Shown here in pieces: positions 14,848-23,026 of a stretch of 32,696 nucleotides of DNA. Where the stretch lies: assembly GCA_034664085.1 (NCBI GenBank), contig JAXDII010000003.1:1-32696 (forward strand). The letters are read 5' to 3'. Both the position numbers and the translations under genes were made by a program. Each line of letters begins with the position of its first letter. The stretch's first letter is position 1. Source of the DNA: JACVRW01 sp034664085. GTDB lineage: Bacteria; Actinomycetota; Thermoleophilia; Solirubrobacterales; Thermoleophilaceae. The notes under the pieces were generated by a model. It was given only the letters and a program-made list of their open reading frames with translations. It did no database searches and was not told the DNA's origin.

Positions 14848-15465
14848 CTAGTCGTCGTCTCCGCCACCGTGGCCGGAGTTGTCGTCTCCGTCGTCGGAGT
14901 CGTCGTCCCCGCCGTGGCCCGACCCGGAGTGGTCGTCGTCGTCGAAGTCGTCGTCGCCACCGTGGCCGGAGCCGGAGCGGTCGTCGCTGTCGTCGACGTC
15001 GCCGTCGTCGTGATCGTCGTGCCCGCGGCCGCGGCGGTCATCGTCGCGTCCGTGGTGATCGTCGTCGTCGTCCACACGCGGGGCGACCCCGGTGCAGCGC
15101 GGGTCGTTGGCGTGCTCGGCCTCGTCGCAGGGGCCGGAGATGTCGACGCCGCTCTGCGGCGCGCCGCCGCCCTGGGCCGGAGCCTGGACCCCGGTGCAGC
15201 GCGGATCGTTGGCGTGCTCGGCCTCGTCGCACGGGCCGGAGATGTCGACGCCGCGGCTCTGGCGCTTCGACCGGTCCGCGCGGCGTTCCGGAGTAGTGGT
15301 CGTTTCGGTTGTCTTGGTCGTCTCGGTGGTGTCAGTGGTCTCGGTCGTCCCGACCTGGCTGCTCGAGTTGCTCGAGTCGCCGCCCGTCTGGACCGCGGCC
15401 AAGACGACCGCGGCGAACAGGCCCACCATGAGGACCGCCAGCGTGAGTGTCAGCAGTTTGCGCAT
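14848..15465 (-). CDS. Secreted acidic protein with a duplicated Cys-pair repeat
   Basis: The 205-residue protein has a signal peptide (about 1-24), a Thr/Glu-rich linker (39-60), and two copies of a 22-residue unit beginning GVDISGPCDEAEH and ending DPRCTGV. Each unit has two cysteines 12 residues apart that could form a disulfide. The last 75 residues are Asp/His/Gly/Ser-rich with GSGHGGDDD units and end GDDNSGHGGGDDD, the same tail as the protein at 12137-12598. The composition suggests binding of divalent cations at the cell surface; this is inference. GATTCT six bases before the ATG may be the -10. It is divergent from the TVP38 gene. Confidence 0.8.
   Translation of the reverse strand: MRKLLTLTLAVLMVGLFAAVVLAAVQTGGDSSNSSSQVGTTETTDTTETTKTTETTTTPERRADRSKRQSRGVDISGPCDEAEHANDPRCTGVQAPAQGGGAPQSGVDISGPCDEAEHANDPRCTGVAPRVDDDDDHHGRDDDRRGRGHDDHDDGDVDDSDDRSGSGHGGDDDFDDDDHSGSGHGGDDDSDDGDDNSGHGGGDDD
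15085..15254. repeat. Two direct 68-bp copies inside the acidic protein gene
   Basis: Bases 15085-15152 and 15187-15254 are nearly identical (two mismatches seen) with a 102-bp period. They encode the two Cys-pair units. The few differences suggest recent duplication or selection to keep both copies alike. Confidence 0.85.
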
Positions 15466-15528
15466 GCCCCCAGAATCGGCTGCGGGCGCTCAAGGGCGGC
15501 CCAGTCCCGGGTCACGGCTCGGCAAGGC

Positions 15529-15545
15529 TTGGTTAGGGGTTGGTA
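15529..15545. promoter_or_regulatory. Candidate OmpR-family direct repeat (11-bp period)
   Basis: TTGGTTA (15529-15535) and TTGGTAA (15540-15546) lie exactly 11 bp apart, the spacing used by OmpR/PhoB-type regulators. The second copy coincides with the -35 region (TTGGTA) of the TVP38 promoter. The site sits between the acidic repeat protein gene and TVP38, close to an OmpR-family regulator gene. Confidence 0.4.
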
Positions 15546-15567
15546 AACCCGCCTCGCTCACTACCCT
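15540..15567 (+). promoter_or_regulatory. Promoter of the TVP38 gene
   Basis: TTGGTA (-35, 15540-15545), a 16-bp spacer and TACCCT (-10, 15562-15567) precede the ATG at 15574 by six bases. The message is probably leaderless. Confidence 0.55.
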
Positions 15568-15573
15568 CCGGGA

Positions 15574-16224
15574 ATGGATTCGCGCGGCGCCGCCATACGC
15601 CGCCTGGTGGCGTACGGGCTGGTGATAGGCGTGGCGTTCGCGGTGTTCGCGGCGACCGGCTCGCTGCCCTCGGCCGACGAGGCGCGTGACTGGGGCGAGG
15701 GGCTCGACGACTGGGCATACGTCGCCTTCGTGCCGCTGTTCGTGATCGCCAACTTCGTGATCACCTGGCCGATCCTGGCGGGCGCCGCCGGGCTGCTGTT
15801 CGGGACCGCTGGCGGAACCCCGCTGGCGCTGGCCGGCGTGACGGTCGCGTCGCTGACGCAGATGTTCATCGCGCGCCGCCTGGCCGCGGGGCACCACGGC
15901 TCGCTGCTGCCCAAGCGCACCCGGGCGTTCGAGGACTTCCTGACGCGCCACGGGGCGGTGGCCGTGATGGAGTCGCGCATCGTGCCGCTGCTGCCCTACG
16001 GGCCGGTCAACTTCAGCGCGGGGCTCACGCGGCTGCCCTACCGCGACATGGCGCTGGGAACGGTCGTCGGCGCTACGCCGAAGGTGTTCGCGTACGTCGC
16101 CCTGGGCGGCAGCCTGTCGGACCTCACCTCCCCCGAGGCGATCATCGCGATCGCCCTGCTCGTGGCGATGGGCCTCGCCGGCGCGCTGCTCGTCAGGCGC
16201 CAGATCGTGCTCGGCCGTGCATAA
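15574..16224 (+). CDS. TVP38/TMEM64 (DedA-like) membrane protein
   Basis: The 216-residue protein has about six hydrophobic segments. The family core is visible as VIANFVITWPILAGAAGLLF and SRIVPLLPYGPVNFSAGLT, followed by YRDMALGTVVGATPKVFAY. In this superfamily the Arg and Pro/Gly residues of such motifs are important for moving lipids across or within the membrane; that role is from family knowledge. The DUF3817 gene begins eight bases inside its 3' end, and pgsA follows, so the three probably form a membrane-related operon. Confidence 0.85.
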   Translation: MDSRGAAIRRLVAYGLVIGVAFAVFAATGSLPSADEARDWGEGLDDWAYVAFVPLFVIANFVITWPILAGAAGLLFGTAGGTPLALAGVTVASLTQMFIARRLAAGHHGSLLPKRTRAFEDFLTRHGAVAVMESRIVPLLPYGPVNFSAGLTRLPYRDMALGTVVGATPKVFAYVALGGSLSDLTSPEAIIAIALLVAMGLAGALLVRRQIVLGRA

Positions 16225-16513
16225 CCTCCCGCGCGTGACCTACTTCCAGGCCGTCCGGCTCTACTCGCTCGCAGAGGTGTGCATCTTCGCGGCGCTGCTG
16301 GTGGTGGCGATCGGCGGCCTCGGCGAGTCGGCGGAGCAGGCGCTCGGCTGGACGCACGGCGTCGGCTGGATCGTGCTCTGCCTGCTCGTGGCCTACGGCT
16401 GCAGGCGCGGCACCTTCCCGTGGCCGCTGCTGGCGGCGACCGTGTCGCCGCTGGGGCCGGTCGGCAGCACCGCCGGCATCGAGTACTTGGCCCGGCGTCG
16501 GCGGGTAGCGTAA
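16217..16513 (+). CDS. DUF3817 small membrane protein
   Basis: The 98-residue protein has three predicted helices. It matches DUF3817 by eye, with a first helix of VRLYSLAEVCIFAALLVV type, LGWTHGVGWIVLCL with the conserved His-Gly, and a final Gly/Pro-rich helix. Function is unknown. The GTG at 16217 overlaps the TVP38 stop by eight bases; another GTG at 16235 (giving VTYFQAVRLY) is also possible. It lies seven bases before pgsA, so it is likely co-expressed with both neighbours. Confidence 0.75.
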   Translation: MHNLPRVTYFQAVRLYSLAEVCIFAALLVVAIGGLGESAEQALGWTHGVGWIVLCLLVAYGCRRGTFPWPLLAATVSPLGPVGSTAGIEYLARRRRVA

Positions 16514-16520
16514 GCCGCGC

Positions 16521-17087
16521 GTGTTCCCGCTCAACCTCCCGAACGCGCTCACGCTGATCCGCATCTTGCTGGTGCCGGTGCTGGTGGTCGCCCTCACGGT
16601 CGAGTCGCCGGGCGGCTCGACGATCGCCGCGATCGTGTTCGCCATCGCCGCGCTCACGGACGGCCTCGACGGCTACATCGCGCGCTCGCGCCAGGCGGTC
16701 ACGAACTTCGGCAAGGTGATGGACCCGGTCGCGGACAAACTGATGATCGCCGCCGCGTTGATCTCACTGGTGAGCCTGGACCGGCTCGCCGCCTGGGTGG
16801 CAATGGTGATCATCGCTCGCGAGTTCGCCGTCAGCGGCCTGCGCATCGCGGCCGGCCAGCAGGGCGTGGTGATCCCCGCCAGCGGGCTCGGGAAGCTCAA
16901 GACGATCGTCCAGGTCGTGGCGGTGCTCGCCCTGATCGCGGCGCCGGACCACCACGCGGCCTGGGTCCAGGCGCTGGTCTACTCGATGGTCGCCGTGACC
17001 GTCGTCTCCGGCGCGGACTACTTCCTCGGATTCAGGCGCAAGCTCGACGAGGCGTCGCGCTCGCGCGGGGATACCTCGCCGGCCTGA
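16521..17087 (+). CDS. pgsA: CDP-diacylglycerol-glycerol-3-phosphate 3-phosphatidyltransferase
   Basis: The 188-residue integral membrane enzyme transfers a phosphatidyl group from CDP-diacylglycerol to glycerol-3-phosphate, the committed step to phosphatidylglycerol. The CDP-alcohol phosphatidyltransferase signature DGx2DGx2ARx8Gx3Dx3D-type motif is complete, beginning TDGLDGYIARSR and ending GKVMDPVADK. Its first helix, LPNALTLIRILLVPVLV, is characteristic of PgsA. The GTG at 16521 is the only start giving this N-terminus. It ends one base before the convergent stop of the Clp-N-like gene. A related phosphatidylinositol-phosphate synthase is less likely from the N-terminus. Confidence 0.9.
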   Translation: MFPLNLPNALTLIRILLVPVLVVALTVESPGGSTIAAIVFAIAALTDGLDGYIARSRQAVTNFGKVMDPVADKLMIAAALISLVSLDRLAAWVAMVIIAREFAVSGLRIAAGQQGVVIPASGLGKLKTIVQVVAVLALIAAPDHHAAWVQALVYSMVAVTVVSGADYFLGFRRKLDEASRSRGDTSPA

Positions 17088-17088
17088 T

Positions 17089-17556
17089 TCAGCCGTTGTG
17101 CGCCGCGCCCGCGAGGGCCAGCCGCTCGGCCAGCTCGTCACGGCTGGTGCCGCGCATGTACAGCACGCGGTCGAACAGCTTGCCGTAGACGGCGAGCACG
17201 GCGAACAGCAGGTCCGGCGTGCCGACGGCGTCGACGTGGCGGGCGTCGGCGAACTGGCCGGCTCGCTTCGTCACCTCGTCGAGCACGTCCGCGCCCATGG
17301 GCGGCGTGCCGGGCCCGTCTTCATCTGAGCTCGAGCCCGTCATCAGCGGCGCCTCGCCCACGCCGAGCGCCTGCAGGGCGGCGCCGACCTGGCCGTGCAG
17401 CCGCAGTGCGCGCAGCCAGCGTTCGGCCTCGTCCTCGGAGGAGTGGGCGAAGGGCATCGCCGTGCCCGCCAGGGCAACGACAAGGGCGGCATCCTGCGAG
17501 AGAGGGATATGCCTGTGCGTCAAGGGAAGTCTCCGAACGTCCGTGTCCCATTCCAT
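17089..17556 (-). CDS. Hypothetical protein resembling a Clp N-terminal domain
   Basis: The 155-residue protein has no membrane segment. Its second half, with HVDAVGTPDLLFAVLAVYG and FDRVLYMRGTSRDELAERL, resembles a Clp-N repeat, in which helices end in LL.al and then ...L...G.....L. The first half (AALVVALAGTAMPFAHSSED onward) may be a degenerate first repeat. A Ser/Asp/Gly linker separates them. Free-standing Clp-N proteins can act as adaptors, but there is no ATPase or protease gene nearby, so no role is assigned. The ATG at 17556 lacks a clear ribosome-binding site. An internal ATG at residue 34 is an alternative start. Confidence 0.7.
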   Translation of the reverse strand: MEWDTDVRRLPLTHRHIPLSQDAALVVALAGTAMPFAHSSEDEAERWLRALRLHGQVGAALQALGVGEAPLMTGSSSDEDGPGTPPMGADVLDEVTKRAGQFADARHVDAVGTPDLLFAVLAVYGKLFDRVLYMRGTSRDELAERLALAGAAHNG

Positions 17557-17624
17557 CGGCAGAAAATCGTGTCTGCTTTATCCCCCGAATGGCCGATGGC
17601 CATACGGACGATTGGCGCATTCGG

Positions 17625-18623
17625 CTACTGCGCGGGCGCGGCTTCGAGCCACTCGCGCATCGTCATCTGACGCGCGGCCCGCTCGCCGGCCCCGATCTCG
17701 CGCAAGAGCTCGCCCATCAGCCCGTGGCGCTCGGCCACGACGTTGTGCTTGTGGATCGTCTCGAGGTTCTCCTGGCGGGCGGAGACGAACGCGCCTTCGC
17801 CCAGCGAGCCGAACCGCTCGGTGGCCATGCGGATCATCTCTCGGACGCAGTCCTCGACGAAGCGCGGATGCATGTGCGCCTTCTCGACGACGTGGACCTC
17901 GTCGGGGCGCTTCATCAGCTCGTAGATCTCGGAGCTCATCGACGACTCCACGATGGCGAGCAGCGCCTCGGCCTCGAGGGCCTCGTTGCAGCCTTCGGGG
18001 CAGCCGATGTAGAGCGTGCCGATGCCGCGCTGGTTGTGCGTCGCCACGGGCACGGCCTCGAAGACGCGGGTGATCTCGTCGTCGGTGAAGCCGTCCTCGC
18101 GCAGGCGGTCGCGCGAGCGCTCGGTGACCATCTCCTGCGCGCACGGGCAGGCGGTCATGCCCTGGGCCTGCACGCCGACCAGGCGGCGCGTGCCGCTCGC
18201 CGACGCGACCGCCGACCCGAACAGCGTGTAGATCTCCTGCGTGGGCGTGCCGGAGACGGGCGCCGGCTTGTTCTCGGGGTAGCGCGCCGCGATCGTCACC
18301 TCGGCGCGGCAGCCGTTCTGGCGGTCGCGCACACGCTCGGCGATGTGCGCGGCCAGCGTCTCCGCCTTGAAGGCCTCGCCGAGGATGACCTCGTCGATCG
18401 CCTCGTTGACGACCTCCTCGAAGCGCGACATGTGCGCGCCCTTCTGCTCCGGTCCGAGATCGACGAAGCACTCGAGCTCCGCGTAGAAGAGCTGCTCCTC
18501 ACCGTTCGAGCGGATTCGGATGACCTTCTCGACGGCTGTGACCCCGACGCGCGAGAGGCTCACGCCGGTTGTTGGACGGCGGGCCTGCACGTCGCTGCCC
18601 AGGAGCGCGGTTGGCTCGTTCAT
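17625..18623 (-). CDS. folE2: GTP cyclohydrolase I, FolE2 type
   Basis: The 332-residue protein is the alternative GTP cyclohydrolase that opens GTP to dihydroneopterin triphosphate, first step of folate synthesis. Family motifs seen are SRVGVTAVEKVIRIR, the metal-cysteine segment GMTACPCAQEM, NQRGIGTLYIGCPE and HMHPRFVEDCVREM. FolE2 can use metals other than zinc and is often kept for zinc limitation; no Zur site was recognised here. The ATG at 18623 (MNEPTALLG) is chosen over the longer frame to 18701, which crosses the promoter region. A TACAGT hexamer is 11 bases upstream. It is divergent from sigA. Confidence 0.94.
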   Translation of the reverse strand: MNEPTALLGSDVQARRPTTGVSLSRVGVTAVEKVIRIRSNGEEQLFYAELECFVDLGPEQKGAHMSRFEEVVNEAIDEVILGEAFKAETLAAHIAERVRDRQNGCRAEVTIAARYPENKPAPVSGTPTQEIYTLFGSAVASASGTRRLVGVQAQGMTACPCAQEMVTERSRDRLREDGFTDDEITRVFEAVPVATHNQRGIGTLYIGCPEGCNEALEAEALLAIVESSMSSEIYELMKRPDEVHVVEKAHMHPRFVEDCVREMIRMATERFGSLGEGAFVSARQENLETIHKHNVVAERHGLMGELLREIGAGERAARQMTMREWLEAAPAQ

Positions 18624-18634
18624 GGCGACCGCCA

Positions 18635-18640
18635 ACTGTA
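18635..18640 (-). promoter_or_regulatory. Probable -10 of folE2
   Basis: TACAGT on the minus strand lies 11 bases from the ATG at 18623. No Shine-Dalgarno is seen, so the leader is only a few bases. Confidence 0.4.
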
Positions 18641-18676
18641 TTCGGCCGAGATTGGGGCAAACCGCACGAACGGGTG

Positions 18677-18682
18677 TACACT
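18677..18682 (+). promoter_or_regulatory. Probable -10 of the sigma factor gene
   Basis: TGTACACT has an extended -10 look (TACACT). TTGGGG at 18652-18657 is a possible -35 but the 19-bp spacer is long. The promoter would give a leader of about 125 bases, which holds a TCGCGG/CCGCGA hairpin at 18731-18747. Confidence 0.45.
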
Positions 18683-18814
18683 GGCCGCGGCTCGACGCCA
18701 CCGGACTTCTGGCCCAACTGGCTCAGCCCCTCGCGGCGCCCCCGCGACCCCACAACCCGATCAGTTCATCCGACCCGCCCCGGTCGCGGGCGTGTTCGTC
18801 AAAGGAGCGCGCGG

Positions 18815-19931
<1,117 letters not shown>

Positions 19932-19948
<17 letters not shown>

Positions 19949-20528
19949 AATACATGGTCGCGCCGCGAGGCAGCTGAGCGCGGCCGAGCTCCTCGAAGCC
20001 AAAGCTCGCGTAGTAGGGGACGTTGGCCGGGTTGGCCGTGTCCAGGTAGACGGGCGCCTCGGCGTCCTGGAAGACCCGCTGCAGCAGCGCACGGCCGACG
20101 CCGCTGCGCTGCTGCTCGGGGTCGACCGCGAGGAACCAGAGGAAGACGTGCTCGTCCCGTGGATGGCCGCCGTCCTGGACCGCCGAGGTCCTCAGGCCGC
20201 GCATGATCGGACCGGGCCCGGCGGCCAGGAAGCCGGGGACGAAGCGGACGAGCGTCCAGGCGGGCGGGGGGTAGCGCCCGGCCGCGAACGTGACGGCGAC
20301 GCCGGCGAGCTCCCCGCCGCGAAAGGCGCCGTAGATCGGGCGCCCGTAACGGTGCACCGATGCGATCGCGGCGCGGTGATAGCGCAGCGCGACCCGGCGC
20401 CGGTGCTTCCTGCCGTCGGGCCCGACCGCAACCCAGCCCGGGTCGTCGAGCAGGGCGTCGGTGACGACGCGCGCGGCTTCGTCGTACTCGTCGGGCTCGA
20501 GCTCGCGGGTGGCGTCCGTCGCGGCCAT
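19932..20528 (-). CDS. GNAT-family N-acetyltransferase
   Basis: The 198-residue protein has the acetyl-CoA binding motif A, LAVDPEQQRSGVGRALL, with the Q/R-x-x-G-x-G pyrophosphate loop. The C-terminal ANVPYYASFGFEELG is the usual motif B region. It probably acetylates a small molecule or amine; the substrate is unknown. The ATG at 20528 has no Shine-Dalgarno. It converges on sigA with a 17-base overlap and diverges from tRNA-Tyr. Nothing links it functionally to its neighbours. Confidence 0.9.
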
Positions 20529-20557
20529 CCGGGGGAACTATCGACGAAGTCCGCGTC

Positions 20558-20563
20558 TACAAT
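20558..20563 (+). promoter_or_regulatory. Probable -10 of the tRNA-Tyr/tRNA-Thr pair
   Basis: TACAAT lies 16 bases before tRNA-Tyr and matches the -10 consensus closely. No clear -35 is seen. Confidence 0.5.
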
Positions 20564-20579
20564 CGAGCCCTTGTCCCTC

Positions 20580-20661
20580 GGGGGGATGTCCGAGCGGCCA
20601 AAGGAGACGCGCTGTAAACGCGTTGGCACTGCCTACGCAGGTTCGAATCCTGCTCCCCCCA
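20580..20661 (+). tRNA. tRNA-Tyr (anticodon GTA)
   Basis: The 82-base class II tRNA has acceptor arms GGGGGGA/TCCCCCC, anticodon stem ACGCG/CGCGT with loop CTGTAAA (anticodon GTA), a long variable arm, and T-arm GCAGG-TTCGAAT-CCTGC. CCA is not encoded. Confidence 0.97.
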
Positions 20662-20688
20662 CTGCCGGCCTAGAGAAGCCGGAAACGC

Positions 20689-20761
20689 GCCGACGTAGCT
20701 CAGTTGGTAGAGCACCTCCATGGTAAGGAGGGGGTCAGGGGTTCGAGTCCCCTCGTCGGCT
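20689..20761 (+). tRNA. tRNA-Thr (anticodon GGT)
   Basis: The 73-base cloverleaf has acceptor arms GCCGACG/CGTCGGC, anticodon stem CCTCC/GGAGG with loop ATGGTAA (anticodon GGT), and T-arm AGGGG-TTCGAGT-CCCCT. It follows tRNA-Tyr by 27 bases, probably in one transcript. CCA is not encoded. Confidence 0.97.
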
Positions 20762-20790
20762 TCGCCACGAGCCCTAGCGGCCCGGCGCCC

Positions 20791-21207
20791 TCAGCTCATC
20801 CGCCGCGGGCCCCACGCGGCCTCGAGGATCCGGCCGTCGCGGAAGCGGTAGGTCCAGCTGATCTGGCTCTCGGAGAAGCCCCCCGCCGGGCGCGCCACGC
20901 GCATCGAGCCGTTGACCACGACCTCGTCGCCGCTCTCGTGGAAGTTCATCACGCGCAGCGTCATCTTCGTGCCGGACTCAGCCGCGGCGCGGTAGTAGGC
21001 GAGCACCTCTTCGCGCCCGTGCAGGATGCGGTCCGAGCCGGTGTAGGGCTTCCACTGGACCTCGTCGTCGGCGTGGGTCAGCAGCGTGGCCACCCCTGCC
21101 TCGATGCCCTCCTCGACGATGATCCGGAAGCCGTCCTTGATCACCAGCAGGTTCGGCGATTCGGGGTGCACGTCTTGCTGCTCGGCGTGGCCGGCAGGCG
21201 AGTCCAT
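20791..21207 (-). CDS. SnoaL-like/NTF2-fold protein
   Basis: The 138-residue protein has the order of an NTF2-like alpha+beta barrel: an N-terminal helix (FRIIVEEGIEAGVATLL), a strand HADDEVQWKPY, a helix YYRAAAES, then the strands TLRVMNFHESGDEVVVNGS and ISWTYRFRDGRI. NTF2-like proteins include ketosteroid isomerase-like enzymes and small-molecule binding proteins. No catalytic pair is recognised, so no reaction is assigned. The ATG at 21207 is preceded by TAGACT at six bases, a leaderless start; the longer frame to 21243 is not supported. It lies divergent from rpmG. Confidence 0.8.
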   Translation of the reverse strand: MDSPAGHAEQQDVHPESPNLLVIKDGFRIIVEEGIEAGVATLLTHADDEVQWKPYTGSDRILHGREEVLAYYRAAAESGTKMTLRVMNFHESGDEVVVNGSMRVARPAGGFSESQISWTYRFRDGRILEAAWGPRRMS

Positions 21208-21213
21208 GGGGCC

Positions 21214-21219
21214 TAGTCT
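21214..21219 (-). promoter_or_regulatory. Probable -10 of the SnoaL-like gene
   Basis: TAGACT on the minus strand lies six bases from the ATG at 21207, supporting a leaderless start. The same hexamer occurs on the plus strand at 21266-21271 for rpmG. Confidence 0.5.
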
Positions 21220-21265
21220 AGATTCGGGCCGACCCGGTGCCAACCGCCACGAGCGGCGCGGGCGC

Positions 21266-21318
21266 TAGACTGGCCTCGACCTCGTCGGCGGGCGGGGTTC
21301 TTCGTGTGCACGCCCGCC
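21266..21318 (+). promoter_or_regulatory. rpmG operon -10 and leader hairpin
   Basis: TAGACT (21266-21271) is a probable -10. The leader of about 60 bases contains GGCGGGCG (21287-21294) and CGCCCGCC (21311-21318), an 8-bp hairpin before the ribosome-binding site. Its role is unknown; a ribosomal protein leader is possible. Confidence 0.5.
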
Positions 21319-21337
21319 TCTACCTTCCGAAGGAGCC

Positions 21338-21502
21338 ATGGCTCGCGGAGACGTTCGAATCGCCGTCACCCTCGCGTGTGAGGAGTGCAAGCGGCGTAAC
21401 TACCAAACTGAGAAGTCCAAGCGGAACCATCCGGACCGGATCGAATTCCGCAAGTACTGCCGCTGGTGTGGCCGGCATACGCCACACAAGGAGACCCGCT
21501 GA
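21338..21502 (+). CDS. rpmG: 50S ribosomal protein L33
   Basis: The 54-residue protein begins MARGDVRIAVTLACEECK and ends HTPHKETR. Four cysteines, C14, C17, C41 and C44, form the zinc site of the C+ type of L33. The ATG is preceded by GAAGGAG. Its position before secE-nusG is the usual one in bacteria. It is too short for most length cut-offs but is unambiguous. Confidence 0.97.
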   Translation: MARGDVRIAVTLACEECKRRNYQTEKSKRNHPDRIEFRKYCRWCGRHTPHKETR

Positions 21503-21523
21503 GCGGCGGGCTCCAGCGCAGGG

Positions 21524-22075
21524 ATGGCACGTAACCGTCAGCGGGCCAAGCAGCGGCAGGCCGAGCGCCGCGCCCGCCGGCTAGCCGATGAAGGCGGCGT
21601 TCCGCCGCGCGACGACCAGGCAGTCGACGACCCGACCGCGGTCGACCCGTCCCCGGCGGTTCCGCCGGAGCTGGCGGTTGGGGCACCCCCGACCGACGAG
21701 GGGCGCTCCGATACGGTCATCGAGGACGAGCCGCCGCTGGCCGACGTCCCCTCCACCGAGGAGGAGGCCCTCGACGAGATCGAGGACTGGGAGGTCGAGG
21801 ACCCCGAGGACGAAATCGCCGCCGGTGGAGCGGGCGAGGCGGGGTACGAAGTGCGCGGTCGGCGGGGCCGCGAAGAGACCGAGACCACCAAGCACCGCTC
21901 CCGTGTCGTACAGTTCCTGATCGCAGTCTGGGCCGAGCTCCAACGGGTCCAATGGCCGAACCGCCAGGCCCTAGTCACGCTCACCGGCGTCGTGCTCGGC
22001 TTTGTCTTGATCGCCGGCGGCTACCTCGGTCTGCTGGACGCAATCTTCTCCGAACTGATCCAAGCGATTCTCTAA
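21524..22075 (+). CDS. secE: Preprotein translocase subunit SecE with long acidic N-terminal extension
   Basis: The 183-residue protein ends with the SecE domain (about residues 124-183): an amphipathic helix VVQFLIAVWAELQRVQWPNR and a single membrane helix ALVTLTGVVLGFVLIAGG. SecE stabilises SecY in the protein-export channel. The first 20 residues are basic, and residues 25-120 are Asp/Glu/Pro-rich and probably disordered. Typical actinobacterial SecE is shorter, so the extension is large. It begins 21 bases after rpmG and ends just before nusG. Confidence 0.93.
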   Translation: MARNRQRAKQRQAERRARRLADEGGVPPRDDQAVDDPTAVDPSPAVPPELAVGAPPTDEGRSDTVIEDEPPLADVPSTEEEALDEIEDWEVEDPEDEIAAGGAGEAGYEVRGRRGREETETTKHRSRVVQFLIAVWAELQRVQWPNRQALVTLTGVVLGFVLIAGGYLGLLDAIFSELIQAIL

Positions 22076-22078
22076 ACA

Positions 22079-22600
22079 ATGTTCCGCTGGTACGCCGTCA
22101 ACACATATTCCGGTCACGAGAACAAGGTCAAACAGAACCTTGAGCATCGCCGCATCTCGCTTGGGCAGGAGAACAGCATCCGCCAGATCGTGATCCCCAC
22201 CGAGCAGGTGCAGGAGATCAAGGACGGGCAGAAGCAGATGAAGGAGCAGCGGACGATGCCCGGCTATCTGCTCGTGAACATGAACCTCACCGACGACTCC
22301 TGGCAGCTCGTCAAGAACACGCCAGGGGTCACGGGGTTCGTCGGGGCGTCCAACAACCCCGTGCCGCTCAACCAGGGCGAGGTCGACCGCCTGATGCACC
22401 GCGAGACCGCCGAGCGGCCGCGCACGCGTGCACAGTTCTCGATCGGCGAGTCCGTCAAGGTCGTGTCCGGTCCGCTGTCCGACTTCTCCGGCGAGATCTC
22501 CGAGATCAACGAGGACGCGGCTAAGCTCAAGGTCCTCGTGTCGATCTTCGGTCGGGAGACTCCCGTCGAGGTCGGCTTCGACCAGGTGAAGAAGATCTAG
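22079..22600 (+). CDS. nusG: Transcription termination/antitermination protein NusG
   Basis: The 173-residue protein has the NGN domain, beginning MFRWYAVNTYSGHENKVK, with MPGYLLVNMNL and the PGVTGFVG segment. A KOW domain follows, with GESVKVVSGPLSDFSGEISE. NusG binds RNA polymerase and couples it to Rho or the ribosome. It begins three bases after secE and its stop directly precedes the rplK ATG. Confidence 0.97.
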   Translation: MFRWYAVNTYSGHENKVKQNLEHRRISLGQENSIRQIVIPTEQVQEIKDGQKQMKEQRTMPGYLLVNMNLTDDSWQLVKNTPGVTGFVGASNNPVPLNQGEVDRLMHRETAERPRTRAQFSIGESVKVVSGPLSDFSGEISEINEDAAKLKVLVSIFGRETPVEVGFDQVKKI

Positions 22601-23026
22601 ATGGCGCGCAAGGTACTGACCCTCATCAAGCTGCAGGTCCCAGCCGGCCAGGCGAACCCCGCCCCGCCGGTCGGTCCCGCGCTGGGACAGCACGGCGTGA
22701 ACATCATGGAGTTCTGCAAGGCGTTCAACGCCCAGACCCAGCAGGACGCCGGCACGATCACCCCCGTCGAGATCACCGTCTTCGAGGACCGCTCGTTCAC
22801 GTTCATCACGAAGACGCCGCCGGCCGCCGTGCTGATCAAGCAGGCGATCGGGCTGGACAAGGGCTCGGGCGAGCCGAACCGGAACAAGGTCGGCAAGATC
22901 ACGAAGTCGCAGGTGCGCCAGATCGCCGAGCAGAAGCTGCCCGACCTGAACGCACACGACGTAGACCAGGCGGCAAAGATCATCGAGGGCACCGCGCGCT
23001 CGATGGGTGTGGAGGTGACCGGCTGA
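22601..23026 (+). CDS. rplK: 50S ribosomal protein L11
   Basis: The 141-residue protein starts VLTLIKLQVPAGQANPAPPV with the family's PPVGPALGQHGVNIMEFCK segment. The C-terminal rRNA-binding domain includes KTPPAAVLIKQAIG and ARSMGVEV. L11 forms the GTPase-associated centre of the large subunit. The TGA overlaps the rplA ATG by one base, so the two are translationally coupled. Confidence 0.98.
   Translation: MARKVLTLIKLQVPAGQANPAPPVGPALGQHGVNIMEFCKAFNAQTQQDAGTITPVEITVFEDRSFTFITKTPPAAVLIKQAIGLDKGSGEPNRNKVGKITKSQVRQIAEQKLPDLNAHDVDQAAKIIEGTARSMGVEVTG

Noticed and set aside
12137..15465. CRISPR array or VNTR in the GTCGTC-rich stretches
   Set aside because: The repeats are Asp codon runs and protein repeats without spacer structure.
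14869..15546. 225-codon plus-strand frame with Val/Ala-rich product opposite the acidic protein
   Set aside because: The Val runs are the complement of Asp codons. The minus frame has the signal peptide, repeats and terminator.
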